DNA of 64,000 nt from Streptomyces sp. NRRL F-6492 (GTDB taxonomy: Bacteria; Actinomycetota; Actinomycetes; Streptomycetales; Streptomycetaceae). Both the position numbers and the translations under genes were made by a program. This document shows, in pieces, positions 16,469-24,690 of this stretch. The stretch lies in contig NZ_LGEG01000024.1 of the NCBI RefSeq assembly GCF_001280125.1, forward strand, positions 41,480-105,479, in the 5' to 3' direction. How positions within the stretch are numbered: position 1 is the stretch's first letter; the number at the start of each line of letters is the position of its first letter. Under the pieces are notes generated by a model, which worked only from the letters and a program-made list of their open reading frames with translations, ran no database searches and was not told the origin of the DNA.

Positions 16469-17023
16469 ATGGCATCGATCTCTCGTAAGGCCACCCTGGC
16501 GGGGGCCCTGGCCCTCGGGGCCGGGATGCTCATCGTTCCTCAGGCGCAGGCCACGACGCCTGGAGAGGAGGCCTGTCCGCCGGACGTGTGGACCAAGGTC
16601 GTGCGGATCAAGTCCGGCTATGAGCACATCGGTCCTACCACAGGGAAGAAGAACGGAGGAGGGGGCACGTCTCGTCTGACCTACGCCATGACGACGACCA
16701 CCGCGAAAGAAACCAAGTGGACCTCCGGACTGACCGGCAGCGCCTCCTGGGGAATCGCGAAGGTCGAGGCGTCGGTATCCCGCGACATCGTCAACAAGAC
16801 CGAGAAGGGCGTGACGGTCACCAACTGGATCGAGGTGCCCGCGGGCAAGTACGGCTACACCACCCCGAAGATCGAGCGGACCGACTACGTCGTCGAGCGC
16901 TGGCAGGACACCGCCGGCTGCGGCGCGAGGTTCCTCGGTAACGAAGGCAGCCTGGCCGCCATCACGGTCTACCCGTTCTTCTCGGAGTGCATCGCCAATA
17001 GCCCTTGCACGCCTAAGCCGTAG
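16469..17023 (+). CDS. secreted beta-rich protein of unknown function
   Basis: The 184-residue precursor has a Sec signal peptide ending near PQAQA (cleavage around residue 29) and four cysteines in the mature part. An internal region rich in alternating Thr/Ser/Val (LTYAMTTTTAKETKW, ASVSRDIVNKTEKGVTVTNW) is followed by EVPAGKYGYTTPKIERTDYV. Such stretches occur in aerolysin-like pore-forming or carbohydrate-binding secreted proteins, but I have no firm match. AAGGGGGAG precedes the ATG by 6 bases. A hairpin follows at 17033-17065. Confidence 0.7.
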   Translation: MASISRKATLAGALALGAGMLIVPQAQATTPGEEACPPDVWTKVVRIKSGYEHIGPTTGKKNGGGGTSRLTYAMTTTTAKETKWTSGLTGSASWGIAKVEASVSRDIVNKTEKGVTVTNWIEVPAGKYGYTTPKIERTDYVVERWQDTAGCGARFLGNEGSLAAITVYPFFSECIANSPCTPKP

Positions 17024-17032
17024 CAACACCGC

Positions 17033-17065
17033 GCGGGGGCCGATCCCACAAGGACCGGCCCCCGC
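17033..17065 (+). terminator. hairpin after the secreted protein gene
   Basis: GCGGGGGCCG (17033-17042) and its exact complement (17056-17065) form a 10-bp GC stem with a 13-base loop, starting 9 bases after the stop at 17023. There is no U-tract, as is usual in Streptomyces. Confidence 0.6.
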
Positions 17066-17107
17066 ACGTGTCCGCCACGACCCGTCACACCGCGCCAAGG
17101 AGCTCCC

Positions 17108-18247
17108 GTGCCCGCAGCCACCCCCCGTCTCCGTGTCGCCCTGCCATGGCTCACCACCGCCGTCCTCGGCGCCCTGGTGCTGACCGGATGCGACAGCGAC
17201 GAACCCCAGGCGGCGCCCCCGCGAGGCATCGTCCTGAACCTCGGAGGAAGCATCGGCGTCCTCGACGAGATCGACTCCCCTGTGAAGATCGCGGCGAAGC
17301 GTCCCGCAGGAGCCGAGCCGGACGAGGACATCTACACGCTCAACGAGCAGAGCCAGCTGTCCTCCGGCGAGATCGTCGGCATCGACGACGGCACCCTGGT
17401 CTCCCTGGATCCGGCCCGCCCCGAACGGGCCACCGTCCTCGGGCCCGCCGTGACCTGGTTCCCCTCTCGGCAGGGGCACAAGGCCTGGGCCGTCACCGAA
17501 CAGCCGGCTGCTACGGCGTGTGCGGGCGAGACCCTGCCCGCATCGGTGACCGCCCGCTATGCAGTACGGCAGCATGATCTTTCCGGACGGCCCGGGCCGG
17601 CAGGCCACACCCTTCCTTGTGGGATCCGGCCTCTGGCCGACAGCACCCAAGGCGTGATCGGTCTGCTCACCACGGCGGATGAACCCGGCACGGGCAACGC
17701 GAAGAAGGCGCGAACCGATGTCGTCCTCCTCGACGGGAAGACCCACCTTCTTATTCGCACGCTGGCCGAGAACGCCTCCGTCGTCAGCACCGGGCCTTCA
17801 CGTGTGATCTGGCGGCAGGCGGACTGTGACAAGAGCGGCTGCGTCACCGCCTACGACACCACGGCGGACAAGAACACCTCTCTGCCCGACTGCGCCGTCG
17901 GCACCCCTGCCGGACGGGGCGTGATCTCCGCCGACGGACGGTGGTACGCCACGGTGCTCAACACCACCACGGCAGTCAACCACCTGGCAGTCCTCGACCT
18001 TGCCGAAGGCCACTGCAAGGATCTGGGCCGACAGGCGAACCTGACGGAGGCGGACCTGGACGGGCCCCTCAAGGTGGCCTGGTCCAAGACCAACCTCCTC
18101 GTTCTCGACACCACGAACGGTGCCCTCACCAACTTCGATGCCGTCTCCGGCGAGCAGACCGACCGCACATCGAACTTGTCGATCACCGGAACGGCACAGA
18201 TCTGGGGTACCCGTCTGAACCGATCCGGTCCTGCGCGGTCCTGGTGA
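17108..18247 (+). CDS. lipoprotein with beta-propeller-like repeats
   Basis: The 379-residue precursor starts with GTG behind AAGGAG and has a lipobox LTGC (Cys28). The mature part consists of repeated short beta segments (GIVLNLGGSIGVLDEID, GTLVSLDPARPERATVL, HLAVLDLAEGHCKDLG, NLLVLDTTNGALTNFD). These resemble PQQ or WD-type propeller blades. Several Cys pairs lie in the extracytoplasmic part. Ligand and partner are unknown. Its last 65 bases overlap the convergent gene at 18183-18506. Confidence 0.7.
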   Translation: MPAATPRLRVALPWLTTAVLGALVLTGCDSDEPQAAPPRGIVLNLGGSIGVLDEIDSPVKIAAKRPAGAEPDEDIYTLNEQSQLSSGEIVGIDDGTLVSLDPARPERATVLGPAVTWFPSRQGHKAWAVTEQPAATACAGETLPASVTARYAVRQHDLSGRPGPAGHTLPCGIRPLADSTQGVIGLLTTADEPGTGNAKKARTDVVLLDGKTHLLIRTLAENASVVSTGPSRVIWRQADCDKSGCVTAYDTTADKNTSLPDCAVGTPAGRGVISADGRWYATVLNTTTAVNHLAVLDLAEGHCKDLGRQANLTEADLDGPLKVAWSKTNLLVLDTTNGALTNFDAVSGEQTDRTSNLSITGTAQIWGTRLNRSGPARSW

Positions 18248-18506
18248 CGGCGGTGCCTTCGGTGCCTTCGGTGCCGATGAGTGCTGCCGGGGAACGCTCG
18301 GCCGCCTTCCCGTCGGAGTAGTGGCTCTTGGCCGTCTCAAGAGCCGCGGCGCAGGACCGCAGAGCGCTGGCAGCCTTGTCGTACCCCTCGGCCAAGTCGG
18401 CCAGGAGCCTGCGGGCCTCTCCGACACGCTTCACGTCCTGTTTGCTGCCCTCGCCGCGCCAGTGCGTCCTGGTCTCGGCGCGACCGGCCGGGCTGTCGAC
18501 GGACAT
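18183..18506 (-). CDS. small helical WXG/ESX-like protein
   Basis: The 107-residue product has an amphipathic helical core (KRVGEARRLLADLAEGYDKAAS and ALRSCAAALETAKSHY). It resembles the second protein of Streptomyces type VII-associated gene pairs. The tail is low complexity and includes a short GTEGTEG repeat encoded by tandem GGTGCCTTC. It follows the gene at 18609-19049 on the same strand. A frame slip or an unrecognised upstream exon-like segment (18507-18612) may have removed part of its N-terminus. Confidence 0.5.
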   Translation of the reverse strand: MSVDSPAGRAETRTHWRGEGSKQDVKRVGEARRLLADLAEGYDKAASALRSCAAALETAKSHYSDGKAAERSPAALIGTEGTEGTAVTRTAQDRIGSDGYPRSVPFR

Positions 18507-18608
18507 GAGGCAGGTCCCTCAGACGCCGGTGCTCGTCCGCGCTCCGTTCGACGAGAGCCGGGCTGCAGTCCGCCGGGAACTCGACGTCCTCGCGGTGGCC
18601 CATGCCGA

Positions 18609-19049
18609 TCACCGGGCCTCCGGAGAAACGAAGTCACCATGGAGCACGGCTTCCAGGAAGGCCGTGGCTCTCTCGTCGTCCACGGTCACGAGGGTGTTCC
18701 CGGCAGAGCTCAGTTCGGTGGAGAGAGCGGTGAAGAGGGCGACGCCGTCGAGGAACCGGTCGTTCGCGAATGCGCTGAACCGGTGCACCTGCGCGGCGAC
18801 GTCATCGTGTGCCCGGGGAGCTCGCGCCATCGTCGAGAGCTCTCCGGCCGGTCGCCCCTCGTGCAGGAGTCCCGCGATCTCCACCAGAAGGTTCGCGTTG
18901 CCGTTGATCGAGTCCCTGTCGTACTCGGGGCCCTCACCGCCCCCGACGTTCGGCCCACCTTGATCCGCCACCTGATTCAGGCGTGTTCCGGTGGACTGAC
19001 GGGCCAGCGCCGCAGCCTTCAGTCGAGACCACTCTTCCTCGAACGACAT
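18609..19049 (-). CDS. WXG100-like/type VII-associated helical protein
   Basis: The 146-residue product begins MSFEEEWSRLKAAALARQST, a start typical of Streptomyces ESX-related proteins. Predicted helices LLVEIAGLLHEGR and FANDRFLDGVALFTALSTEL follow. Glycine-rich text (GGPNVGGGEG) separates the first helix from the rest. GGGGGGACCGC precedes the ATG at 19049, which is why the longer open frame was trimmed. Role inferred as a secreted or chaperone-like partner; no toxin domain is present nearby. Confidence 0.6.
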   Translation of the reverse strand: MSFEEEWSRLKAAALARQSTGTRLNQVADQGGPNVGGGEGPEYDRDSINGNANLLVEIAGLLHEGRPAGELSTMARAPRAHDDVAAQVHRFSAFANDRFLDGVALFTALSTELSSAGNTLVTVDDERATAFLEAVLHGDFVSPEAR

Positions 19050-19185
19050 GCGGTCCCCCCCAGCCGGCGCGCCGGAGAGGGACAATCCCACTGATACTGG
19101 CGGCGCTCGCTCTGACGTCCGGATCGACGTCGAGGAGACGCCCCGGCATCCCCGGGGAGGGGCGCGACCCGCAGCACCCCGCCCC

Positions 19186-19833
19186 TCACACCCCCACCGC
19201 CGCCCCCTCCTCGTACGGGAACAGCGCGAGCGGCGTCTCCCCCTGGAAGAAGGTCTTCGCGCGGATCAGGGCCTCCTCGTCGGCGCGGACGCGGCCCGGG
19301 CGGGAGCCCGTGCCCGTCAGGACGCCGCCGAAGCGCATCCGGAGGTAGGCGGCCGAGTGGTGCAGGGAGGTGACCAGGCCCTCGGCGACGACGTGCTCGT
19401 CGTGGGACAGGGCCGTCACGCCCCACAGGGTGCGGTCCGCCATGCGTGCCTTGAAGTCCGAGCCGGGGAAGTTCAGCCAGCCCGACCAGTAGTCGAGGTA
19501 GCGCTTGGTCTGGGCGGAGAAGCTGTACCAGTACAGGGGCGAGACGATGACGACGTCGGTCGCCGCGACCGTCGCCTCCAGGAGCATCTTCTCCGTCTCG
19601 TTCACCGGCGGGCCCGCGATCTCGTGCCGCCCGTCCTGGAAGTCCGGCAGCGACAGCTCGTTCAGGTCCACCCAGCGCTGCGGGACGCCCGCCGGCAGGT
19701 GCGCGGCCGCCTCGCGGGCCAGGATCTCCGAGTTGCCGTCCGCGCGCGAGCTGCCCAGGACGAAGAGGAACGAGCGGTTCGAGAAGTCCGGGGAATCCGG
19801 GGAATCCGGGGCGTGCGGGGTGTCCAGGGGCAT
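19186..19833 (-). CDS. NAD(P)H-dependent FMN reductase-like flavoprotein
   Basis: The 215-residue protein has the flavodoxin-fold phosphate loop LGSSRADGNSEILAREAAAH, then VIVSPLYWYSFSAQTKRYLDYW around the flavin site. This places it in the FMN_red/NADPH-dependent oxidoreductase family (ArsH/WrbA-like relatives). It likely reduces FMN-bound substrates such as quinones or azo compounds. A Pro/Ser/Asp-rich N-terminus is encoded by repeats of GAATCCGGG on the other strand. The ATG at 19833 follows a GGAG site. Confidence 0.82.
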   Translation of the reverse strand: MPLDTPHAPDSPDSPDFSNRSFLFVLGSSRADGNSEILAREAAAHLPAGVPQRWVDLNELSLPDFQDGRHEIAGPPVNETEKMLLEATVAATDVVIVSPLYWYSFSAQTKRYLDYWSGWLNFPGSDFKARMADRTLWGVTALSHDEHVVAEGLVTSLHHSAAYLRMRFGGVLTGTGSRPGRVRADEEALIRAKTFFQGETPLALFPYEEGAAVGV

Positions 19834-20068
19834 GGCTGGGGCTCCGTCTCGTCGTGAGGTCTCCGGTGCCAACTCCGCCTCCCGCGCAGGTATTCCGGCC
19901 CCTGCCGTCACCCGGCCCCGGCCTCGGCCGCCCGCCGCGACTGCCGCCGATCGGCTGAGGATCGAAGGCCGTACCGGCCCGGTGCGCGGACGGCCGGTGG
20001 CCGGGGGCCTAGCTTGCGGAGTGCCGCGCTCGCGCGGAGTACCCCGTCGTTCTACCGAGAGGTCTTCC

Positions 20069-20260
20069 ATGCGTTCCCTGCTGACCGCCCTCGCCGCCGC
20101 CGCCCTCGTCCTGGGGGCCGCCGGTGCCGCCAGCGCCGACGTGTACGTCGACTACGAGCCGGAGGACTCGTACACGATCGTCTTCGGCGACTGGCTCCAG
20201 TTCGCGGGCGGCGACGTCTTCAGCGCCGGTCACGACAACACCGTCGGCTCCGACGACTGA
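20069..20260 (+). CDS. small secreted acidic peptide
   Basis: The 63-residue precursor has a clear signal peptide ending at ASA (about residue 24). The mature part of about 39 residues is acidic and aromatic (DVYVDYEPEDSYTIVFGDW and a Gly/Asp-rich end). GAGAGG precedes the ATG. No family is recognised; its size and composition resemble exported Streptomyces surface peptides. A bidirectional hairpin follows at 20271-20293. Confidence 0.65.
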   Translation: MRSLLTALAAAALVLGAAGAASADVYVDYEPEDSYTIVFGDWLQFAGGDVFSAGHDNTVGSDD

Positions 20261-20270
20261 GACCGGGGCG

Positions 20271-20293
20271 GGGGGCCTCGTCGAGAGGCCCCC
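20271..20293. terminator. bidirectional hairpin between convergent genes
   Basis: GGGGGCCTC (20271-20279) and GAGGCCCCC (20285-20293) form a 9-bp perfect stem with a 5-base loop. It lies between the stop of the small secreted gene and the stop of the convergent membrane protein gene at 20301. Confidence 0.65.
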
Positions 20294-20300
20294 GGGTCCG

Positions 20301-20687
20301 TCAGGCCTCGTTCTCCTCGCCCCGCTCGCGCCGCTTCAGTTCCTCCTCGCGGCGCCGCAGGTCCGCCTCCCAGTCCTTGAGGAGGTCGTCCTCCTCGTCG
20401 CGCTTCCCCGGCGCGTCGTCCTTGAGGGACTTCAGGAACTCGGGGTTGTCGTCGGGGGCCACCCAGCCGCCGCCCCTCGTGCCCCCCGGGCCGGGGCGGC
20501 CCTTCGGCCCGCGCTCCTTGCCCGCGACGATCCAGCCGATCGCGCCGACGATCGAGAACAGCAGCACGACGATCGCCCACACCGGCTTCGGGAGGTGCTT
20601 GACCTCCTCCTCCGGGGTGTTCAGGCAGTCGATGAAGGCGTAGATCATCAGCGCCAGCGGCAGGATGAACAGCAGCGCCCTGAGCAT
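20301..20687 (-). CDS. small membrane protein with PLDc_N domain
   Basis: The 128-residue protein starts [20 protein letters not shown], then has a second hydrophobic helix [21 protein letters not shown]. This is the two-helix cardiolipin-synthase/nuclease N-terminal (PLDc_N) pattern. A charged cytoplasmic tail ends in a Glu/Arg-rich coiled coil. Function is unknown; such proteins are common neighbours of menaquinone genes in Streptomyces. It is divergent from mqnL, whose ATG is 90 bases away. Confidence 0.8.
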   Translation of the reverse strand: MLRALLFILPLALMIYAFIDCLNTPEEEVKHLPKPVWAIVVLLFSIVGAIGWIVAGKERGPKGRPGPGGTRGGGWVAPDDNPEFLKSLKDDAPGKRDEEDDLLKDWEADLRRREEELKRRERGEENEA

Positions 20688-20777
20688 GTGGGACAGCCCC
20701 CTGGAAGCGGTGGCGGGGGCGCGCTTCGGCGGCCCCGGTGACAGGTCCAGGGTAGCCGGTGACCGATACTTGCCCCT

Positions 20778-22235
20778 ATGGCTTACGACGATCTCCGCTC
20801 GCTGCTCAGGGCTCTTGAGCGTGATGGCGACCTCAAGCGCATCAAGGCCGAAGTCGACCCGTACCTGGAGGTCGGGGAGATCGTCGACCGCGTGAACAAG
20901 GCGGGAGGCCCGGCGCTCCTCTTCGAGAACGTCAAGGGCTCCTCGATGCCGCTGGCGATGAACGTCTTCGGGACGGACCGCCGGCTGCTCAAGGCCCTCG
21001 GCCTGAAGTCGTACGGCGAGATCAGCGAGAAGATCGGCGGGCTCCTCAAGCCGGAGCTGCCGCAGGGCTTCGTCGGGGTCCGCGAGGCCTTCGGCAAGCT
21101 GGGCTCGATGGTCCACGTGCCGCCGAAGAAGGTGAAGTCCGGCGACGCGCCCGTGCAGGAGGTCGTCCTCACCGGCGACGACGTCGACCTGGACCGGCTG
21201 CCCGCGCTCTTCACCTGGCCGAAGGACGGCGGCTCCTTCTTCAACCTGGGGCTCACCCACACCAAGCACCCCGAGACCGGCGTCCGCAACCTCGGCCTCT
21301 ACCGGCTCCAGCGCCACGACAAGCGCACCATCGGCATGCACTGGCAGATCCACAAGGACAGCCGGAACCACTACGCGGTGGCGGCCGAGCGGGGCGAGCG
21401 GCTGCCGGTCGCGATCGCCTTCGGCTGTCCGCCGGCCGTGACGTACGCCTCGACGGCCCCGCTGCCGGGCGACATCGACGAGTACCTCTTCGCCGGCTTC
21501 GTGCAGGGCAAGCGGATCGAGATGGTCGACTGCAAGACCGTGCCGCTCCAGGTCCCCGCGCAGGCCGAGGTCGTGATCGAGGGCTGGCTGGAGCCGGGCG
21601 AGATGCTCCCGGAGGGCCCCTTCGGCGACCACACCGGCTTCTACACCCCGCAGGAGCCCTTCCCCGCGCTGCGGATCGACTGCGTGACGATGCGGAAGCG
21701 TCCGCTGCTCCAGTCGATCGTGGTCGGCCGGCCGCCGAGCGAGGACGGGCCGCTCGGGCGGGCGACGGAGCGCTTCTTCCTGCCCCTGCTCAAGATCATC
21801 GTGCCGGACATCGTGGACTACCACCTGCCGGAGTCCGGCGGCTTCCACAACTGCGCGATCGTCTCGATCGACAAGAAGTACCCGAAGCACGCGCAGAAGG
21901 TCATGCACGCCATCTGGGGCGCGCACATGATGTCGCTGACCAAGCTGATCGTCGTGGTCGACAAGGACTGCGACGTCCACGACCTGCACGAGGTCGCCTG
22001 GCGGGCCCTCGGCAACACCGACTACGCCCGCGACCTCACCGTGGTCGAGGGGCCGGTCGACCACCTCGACCACGCCTCCTACCAGCAGTTCTGGGGCGGC
22101 AAGGCGGGCATCGACGCCACCAAGAAGCTGCCCGAGGAGGGCTATACCCGGGACGGCGGCTGGCCGGACATGGTCGAGTCGGACCCCGATGTCGCCGAAC
22201 GGGTGACCCGTCGCTGGAAGGAGTACGGGCTGTGA
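20778..22235 (+). CDS. mqnL: UbiD-family menaquinone biosynthesis decarboxylase
   Basis: The 485-residue protein is a full-length UbiD homologue: [14 protein letters not shown] at the start, the prFMN-binding stretch around [13 protein letters not shown], and [13 protein letters not shown]. In the futalosine route MqnL decarboxylates the prenylated 6-naphthoate intermediate using prenylated FMN made by the UbiX-like MqnM. No ribosome site precedes the ATG, so leaderless translation is possible. It overlaps mqnP by 4 bases and mqnM follows, forming a three-gene unit. The symbol rests on this context, since UbiD homologues also serve ubiquinone synthesis. Confidence 0.88.
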   Translation: MAYDDLRSLLRALERDGDLKRIKAEVDPYLEVGEIVDRVNKAGGPALLFENVKGSSMPLAMNVFGTDRRLLKALGLKSYGEISEKIGGLLKPELPQGFVGVREAFGKLGSMVHVPPKKVKSGDAPVQEVVLTGDDVDLDRLPALFTWPKDGGSFFNLGLTHTKHPETGVRNLGLYRLQRHDKRTIGMHWQIHKDSRNHYAVAAERGERLPVAIAFGCPPAVTYASTAPLPGDIDEYLFAGFVQGKRIEMVDCKTVPLQVPAQAEVVIEGWLEPGEMLPEGPFGDHTGFYTPQEPFPALRIDCVTMRKRPLLQSIVVGRPPSEDGPLGRATERFFLPLLKIIVPDIVDYHLPESGGFHNCAIVSIDKKYPKHAQKVMHAIWGAHMMSLTKLIVVVDKDCDVHDLHEVAWRALGNTDYARDLTVVEGPVDHLDHASYQQFWGGKAGIDATKKLPEEGYTRDGGWPDMVESDPDVAERVTRRWKEYGL

Positions 22236-23161
22236 GCAGCGATGCCATGCTCGGCAACGGCAGTGCGGAGCCCGTCGGCCCCCGCAAACGCGGGGGTGTC
22301 CCGGCCTTCCTGCGGCTCGTGATGATCGAGCACTCGGTCTTCGCGCTGCCCTTCGCGTACATCGCCTCGCTCACCGCGATGTTCCAGACGGACAGGAGGA
22401 TCCACTGGTGGACGCTGCTGCTCGTCACCGTCTGCATGGTGGGCCTTCGGACCTTCGCCATGGCCTGCAACCGGATCATCGACCGCGAGATCGACGCGCG
22501 TAATCCGCGCACGGCCGGTCGGGAGCTGGTGACCGGGGCGGTGTCCGTGCGCTCCGCGTGGACCGGGGCCGGGATCGCCGTCGTGGTGTTCCTGGGGGCC
22601 GCCGCCCTCCTGAACCCGCTCTGCCTGGCGCTCGCGCCGCTCGCCGTGGTGCCGATGGTGGTCTATCCGTACGGCAAGCGGTTCACGAACTTCCCGCACG
22701 CCATCCTGGGCCTGGCCCAGGCGATCGGGCCCGTCGGCGCCTGGCTGGCGGTGACCGGGGAGTGGTCCTGGGACGCGGTGGTCCTGGGGCTCGCGGTGGG
22801 CGTGTGGATCGGCGGCTTCGACCTGATCTTCGCCTGCCAGGACGTGCAGGCGGACCGGGCGCACGGCGTCATGTCGGTGCCGGCCCGCTTCGGGATCCCG
22901 GCCGCCCTGTGGGGCGCGCGGGGCTCGGCGGTCGTGACGACCGGACTGCTCGTCTGGTACGCGCTCGCCACCGGCGCCGGGGTCTTCTTCTGGGTCGGCC
23001 TGGCGGTCGTCGTGGTGGCGTTCTGCTACGAGCACACGATCGTGAAGCCGCACGACCTGTCCCGGCTGAACCGCGCGTTCTTCACGACGAACGGCTTCAT
23101 CGGGATCAGCCTGTTCGTCTGCGCGCTCCTCGACCTGCTGGTCCGCGGGCTCGCCCCGTAG
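22232..23161 (+). CDS. mqnP: UbiA-family prenyltransferase of the futalosine pathway
   Basis: The 309-residue membrane protein has about eight hydrophobic segments and both Asp-rich prenyl-diphosphate motifs, [15 protein letters not shown] and DVQADRAHG. In this context it prenylates the naphthoate precursor of menaquinone, anchoring the product in the membrane. GTG start overlaps the mqnL stop (GTGA). The first 25 residues are polar and cytoplasmic. Confidence 0.88.
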   Translation: MSSDAMLGNGSAEPVGPRKRGGVPAFLRLVMIEHSVFALPFAYIASLTAMFQTDRRIHWWTLLLVTVCMVGLRTFAMACNRIIDREIDARNPRTAGRELVTGAVSVRSAWTGAGIAVVVFLGAAALLNPLCLALAPLAVVPMVVYPYGKRFTNFPHAILGLAQAIGPVGAWLAVTGEWSWDAVVLGLAVGVWIGGFDLIFACQDVQADRAHGVMSVPARFGIPAALWGARGSAVVTTGLLVWYALATGAGVFFWVGLAVVVVAFCYEHTIVKPHDLSRLNRAFFTTNGFIGISLFVCALLDLLVRGLAP

Positions 23162-23231
23162 CCCCGGCGTCCCGGACCCGTCCCGCACCGCCCCGGATCG
23201 TCCCGGACCCCTCACGGATAGGCTCGACGGC

Positions 23232-23900
23232 ATGAACGACGGCAAGCGCACCCCCTGGATCGTGGGGGTTTCCGGGGCGTCGGGCACGCCGTACGCCGCC
23301 GCCGTCCTGAGGGGGCTGCTCGCCGCCGGGGAGAGCGTCGACCTGGTGGTGTCGCGGGCCTCGCGGCTGACCCTGCTCGACGAGACCGGGATCTCCTTCC
23401 GGGACGCGCACTGGCGCGAGGACCTGGCGGCCTGGCTGGCGCGGGGCGCCGACGGGAAGCCGGACACCTTCGACGCGGACCTGGCGGACGTGCGGTACTG
23501 GCCGGCCGGCGACCTGGGCGCGGGCCCGTCCTCGGGGTCGTACCCGGCGAAGGGGATGCTGGTGGTGCCGGCCTCGACCGCCGCGGTGGCGGGAGTGGCA
23601 CTGGGGCTCTCGAAGGACCTGCTGCAGCGGGTCGCGAGCGTGACGCTGAAGGAGCGGCGGCCGCTGGTGGTCGCCGTGCGGGAGACCCCGCTGAACGGGC
23701 AGACGCTCCGGCACATGGTGGCGCTGGACGAGGCGGGCGCCGTGGTGCTGCCCGCCTCTCCGGCGTTCTACGCGGGGGCGACGCACATCCAGGATCTGGT
23801 GGACTTCGTCGCCGGGCGGGTACTGGACGCGGCGAAGGTGCCGCACCGGTTGTACCGCCGCTGGGAGGGAGAGCTGGGTGCGGCTCTCCGGTCTGATTAG
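23232..23900 (+). CDS. mqnM: UbiX-like flavin prenyltransferase
   Basis: The 222-residue protein has the Rossmann-type flavin motif GVSGASGTPYAAAVLRG and the signature region PASTAAVAGVALGLSKDLLQR followed by VAVRETPLN. UbiX proteins prenylate FMN to make the cofactor of UbiD decarboxylases, here MqnL two genes upstream. The insertion between residues 60 and 110 is typical of actinobacterial members. The TAG stop shares bases with the TAA stop of the convergent micropeptide gene. Confidence 0.88.
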   Translation: MNDGKRTPWIVGVSGASGTPYAAAVLRGLLAAGESVDLVVSRASRLTLLDETGISFRDAHWREDLAAWLARGADGKPDTFDADLADVRYWPAGDLGAGPSSGSYPAKGMLVVPASTAAVAGVALGLSKDLLQRVASVTLKERRPLVVAVRETPLNGQTLRHMVALDEAGAVVLPASPAFYAGATHIQDLVDFVAGRVLDAAKVPHRLYRRWEGELGAALRSD

Positions 23901-24022
23901 CGCTTCTTCGCGCGCTCCCGGGGGGCGCGCTTCGAGGCGGGGACGGGCTGGTGGGCACGCGAGCGGTTGGCCAGGTCCTGCAGCTCACGCATGCGGGCGT
24001 AGGCCATCTCGATCGTGTACAC
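23897..24022 (-). CDS. 41-residue basic micropeptide
   Basis: Reading leftward, a GTG at 24022 opens a 41-codon frame ending with TAA at 23897-23899. It begins VYTIEMAYARMRELQDLAN and ends in a basic tail (APRERAKKR). AGGAG (complement of 24034-24038) lies 11 bases upstream; a second GTG at 24031 is too close to it. I recall near-identical short proteins beside UbiX in other Streptomyces. The helical N-terminus and Lys/Arg tail suggest nucleic acid or membrane contact, but the function is unknown. Confidence 0.65.
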   Translation of the reverse strand: MYTIEMAYARMRELQDLANRSRAHQPVPASKRAPRERAKKR

Positions 24023-24092
24023 GGTGAACACCACTCCTGAAGGTTCCGAACCCGAAGGTTCTCAAAGATCGACTGTGATCTGTTGAAAGATT

Positions 24093-24112
24093 CACAGGGT
24101 GTCGCCCCTGTG
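24093..24112. promoter_or_regulatory. inverted repeat upstream of the Lrp/AsnC gene
   Basis: CACAGGG (24093-24099) and CCCTGTG (24106-24112) form a perfect 7-6-7 inverted repeat in the A/T-rich divergent region between the micropeptide and the regulator gene. It would suit autoregulation by the dimeric Lrp/AsnC protein. Confidence 0.4.
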
Positions 24113-24171
24113 TACCTTAGATTCTATACCCAAACTCGCGGTATCGCTGGACAATGGAAGGCCTCATACCT

Positions 24172-24627
24172 ATGGACGCCGTGGACAGGCAGCTCATCCA
24201 GGCCCTGCGCGAGAACGGACGTGCCTCGTACGCCGAACTCGGCCGGCTCGTCGGGCTCTCCGGCCCCTCCGTCACCGACCGCATCAACCGCCTGGAGGCG
24301 GCCGGGGTCATCACGGGCTACCGCGCCACCGTCGACGCCGCCTCGCTCGGCCTCGGCGTCACCGCCCTCATCGGCATCTCCCTCTCCGACGCCGCCGACC
24401 ACGAGGACGTGGCCCGCCGGCTCAAGGACCTCGCCGAGATCGAGGACTGCTGGTTCATCGCCGGCGACGACTCCTTCATGCTCAAGGTGCGCGCGAACGA
24501 CGTCGACGGCCTGGAGAAGACGATCCGCCGGCTCAGCGGCACGAAGGGCGTCTCCCGCACCCGTACGACGATCGTGCTCTCCACCAAGTGGGAGAACCGC
24601 GTCGGGGAGCTGCCCGAGGAAGGCTGA
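24172..24627 (+). CDS. Lrp/AsnC-family transcriptional regulator
   Basis: The 151-residue protein begins MDAVDRQLIQALRENGRAS with a winged helix-turn-helix (ELGRLVGLSGPSVTDRINRLEAAG). It continues into a RAM ligand-binding domain (GVTALIGISL, CWFIAGDDSFMLKVR). Such proteins sense amino acids and form dimers to octamers. GGAAGG precedes the ATG at 24172; an ATG 18 bases upstream is in frame but has no ribosome site. It lies between the mqnM/micropeptide pair and mqnE, so a role in coordinating menaquinone with amino acid status is possible. Confidence 0.9.
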   Translation: MDAVDRQLIQALRENGRASYAELGRLVGLSGPSVTDRINRLEAAGVITGYRATVDAASLGLGVTALIGISLSDAADHEDVARRLKDLAEIEDCWFIAGDDSFMLKVRANDVDGLEKTIRRLSGTKGVSRTRTTIVLSTKWENRVGELPEEG

Positions 24628-24690
24628 CGGCGGGGCTGGGAGTACGGTGAACGACGAAGTCCGATGTCGGAGGAAAAGGGAGGCGGCCGC

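Noticed and set aside
18337..18612. A 91-codon minus-strand frame starting with an ATGA overlap
   Set aside because: Only the first third looks coding; the rest is a shadow of the frame starting at 18506, so it is reported only as a possible frameshift.
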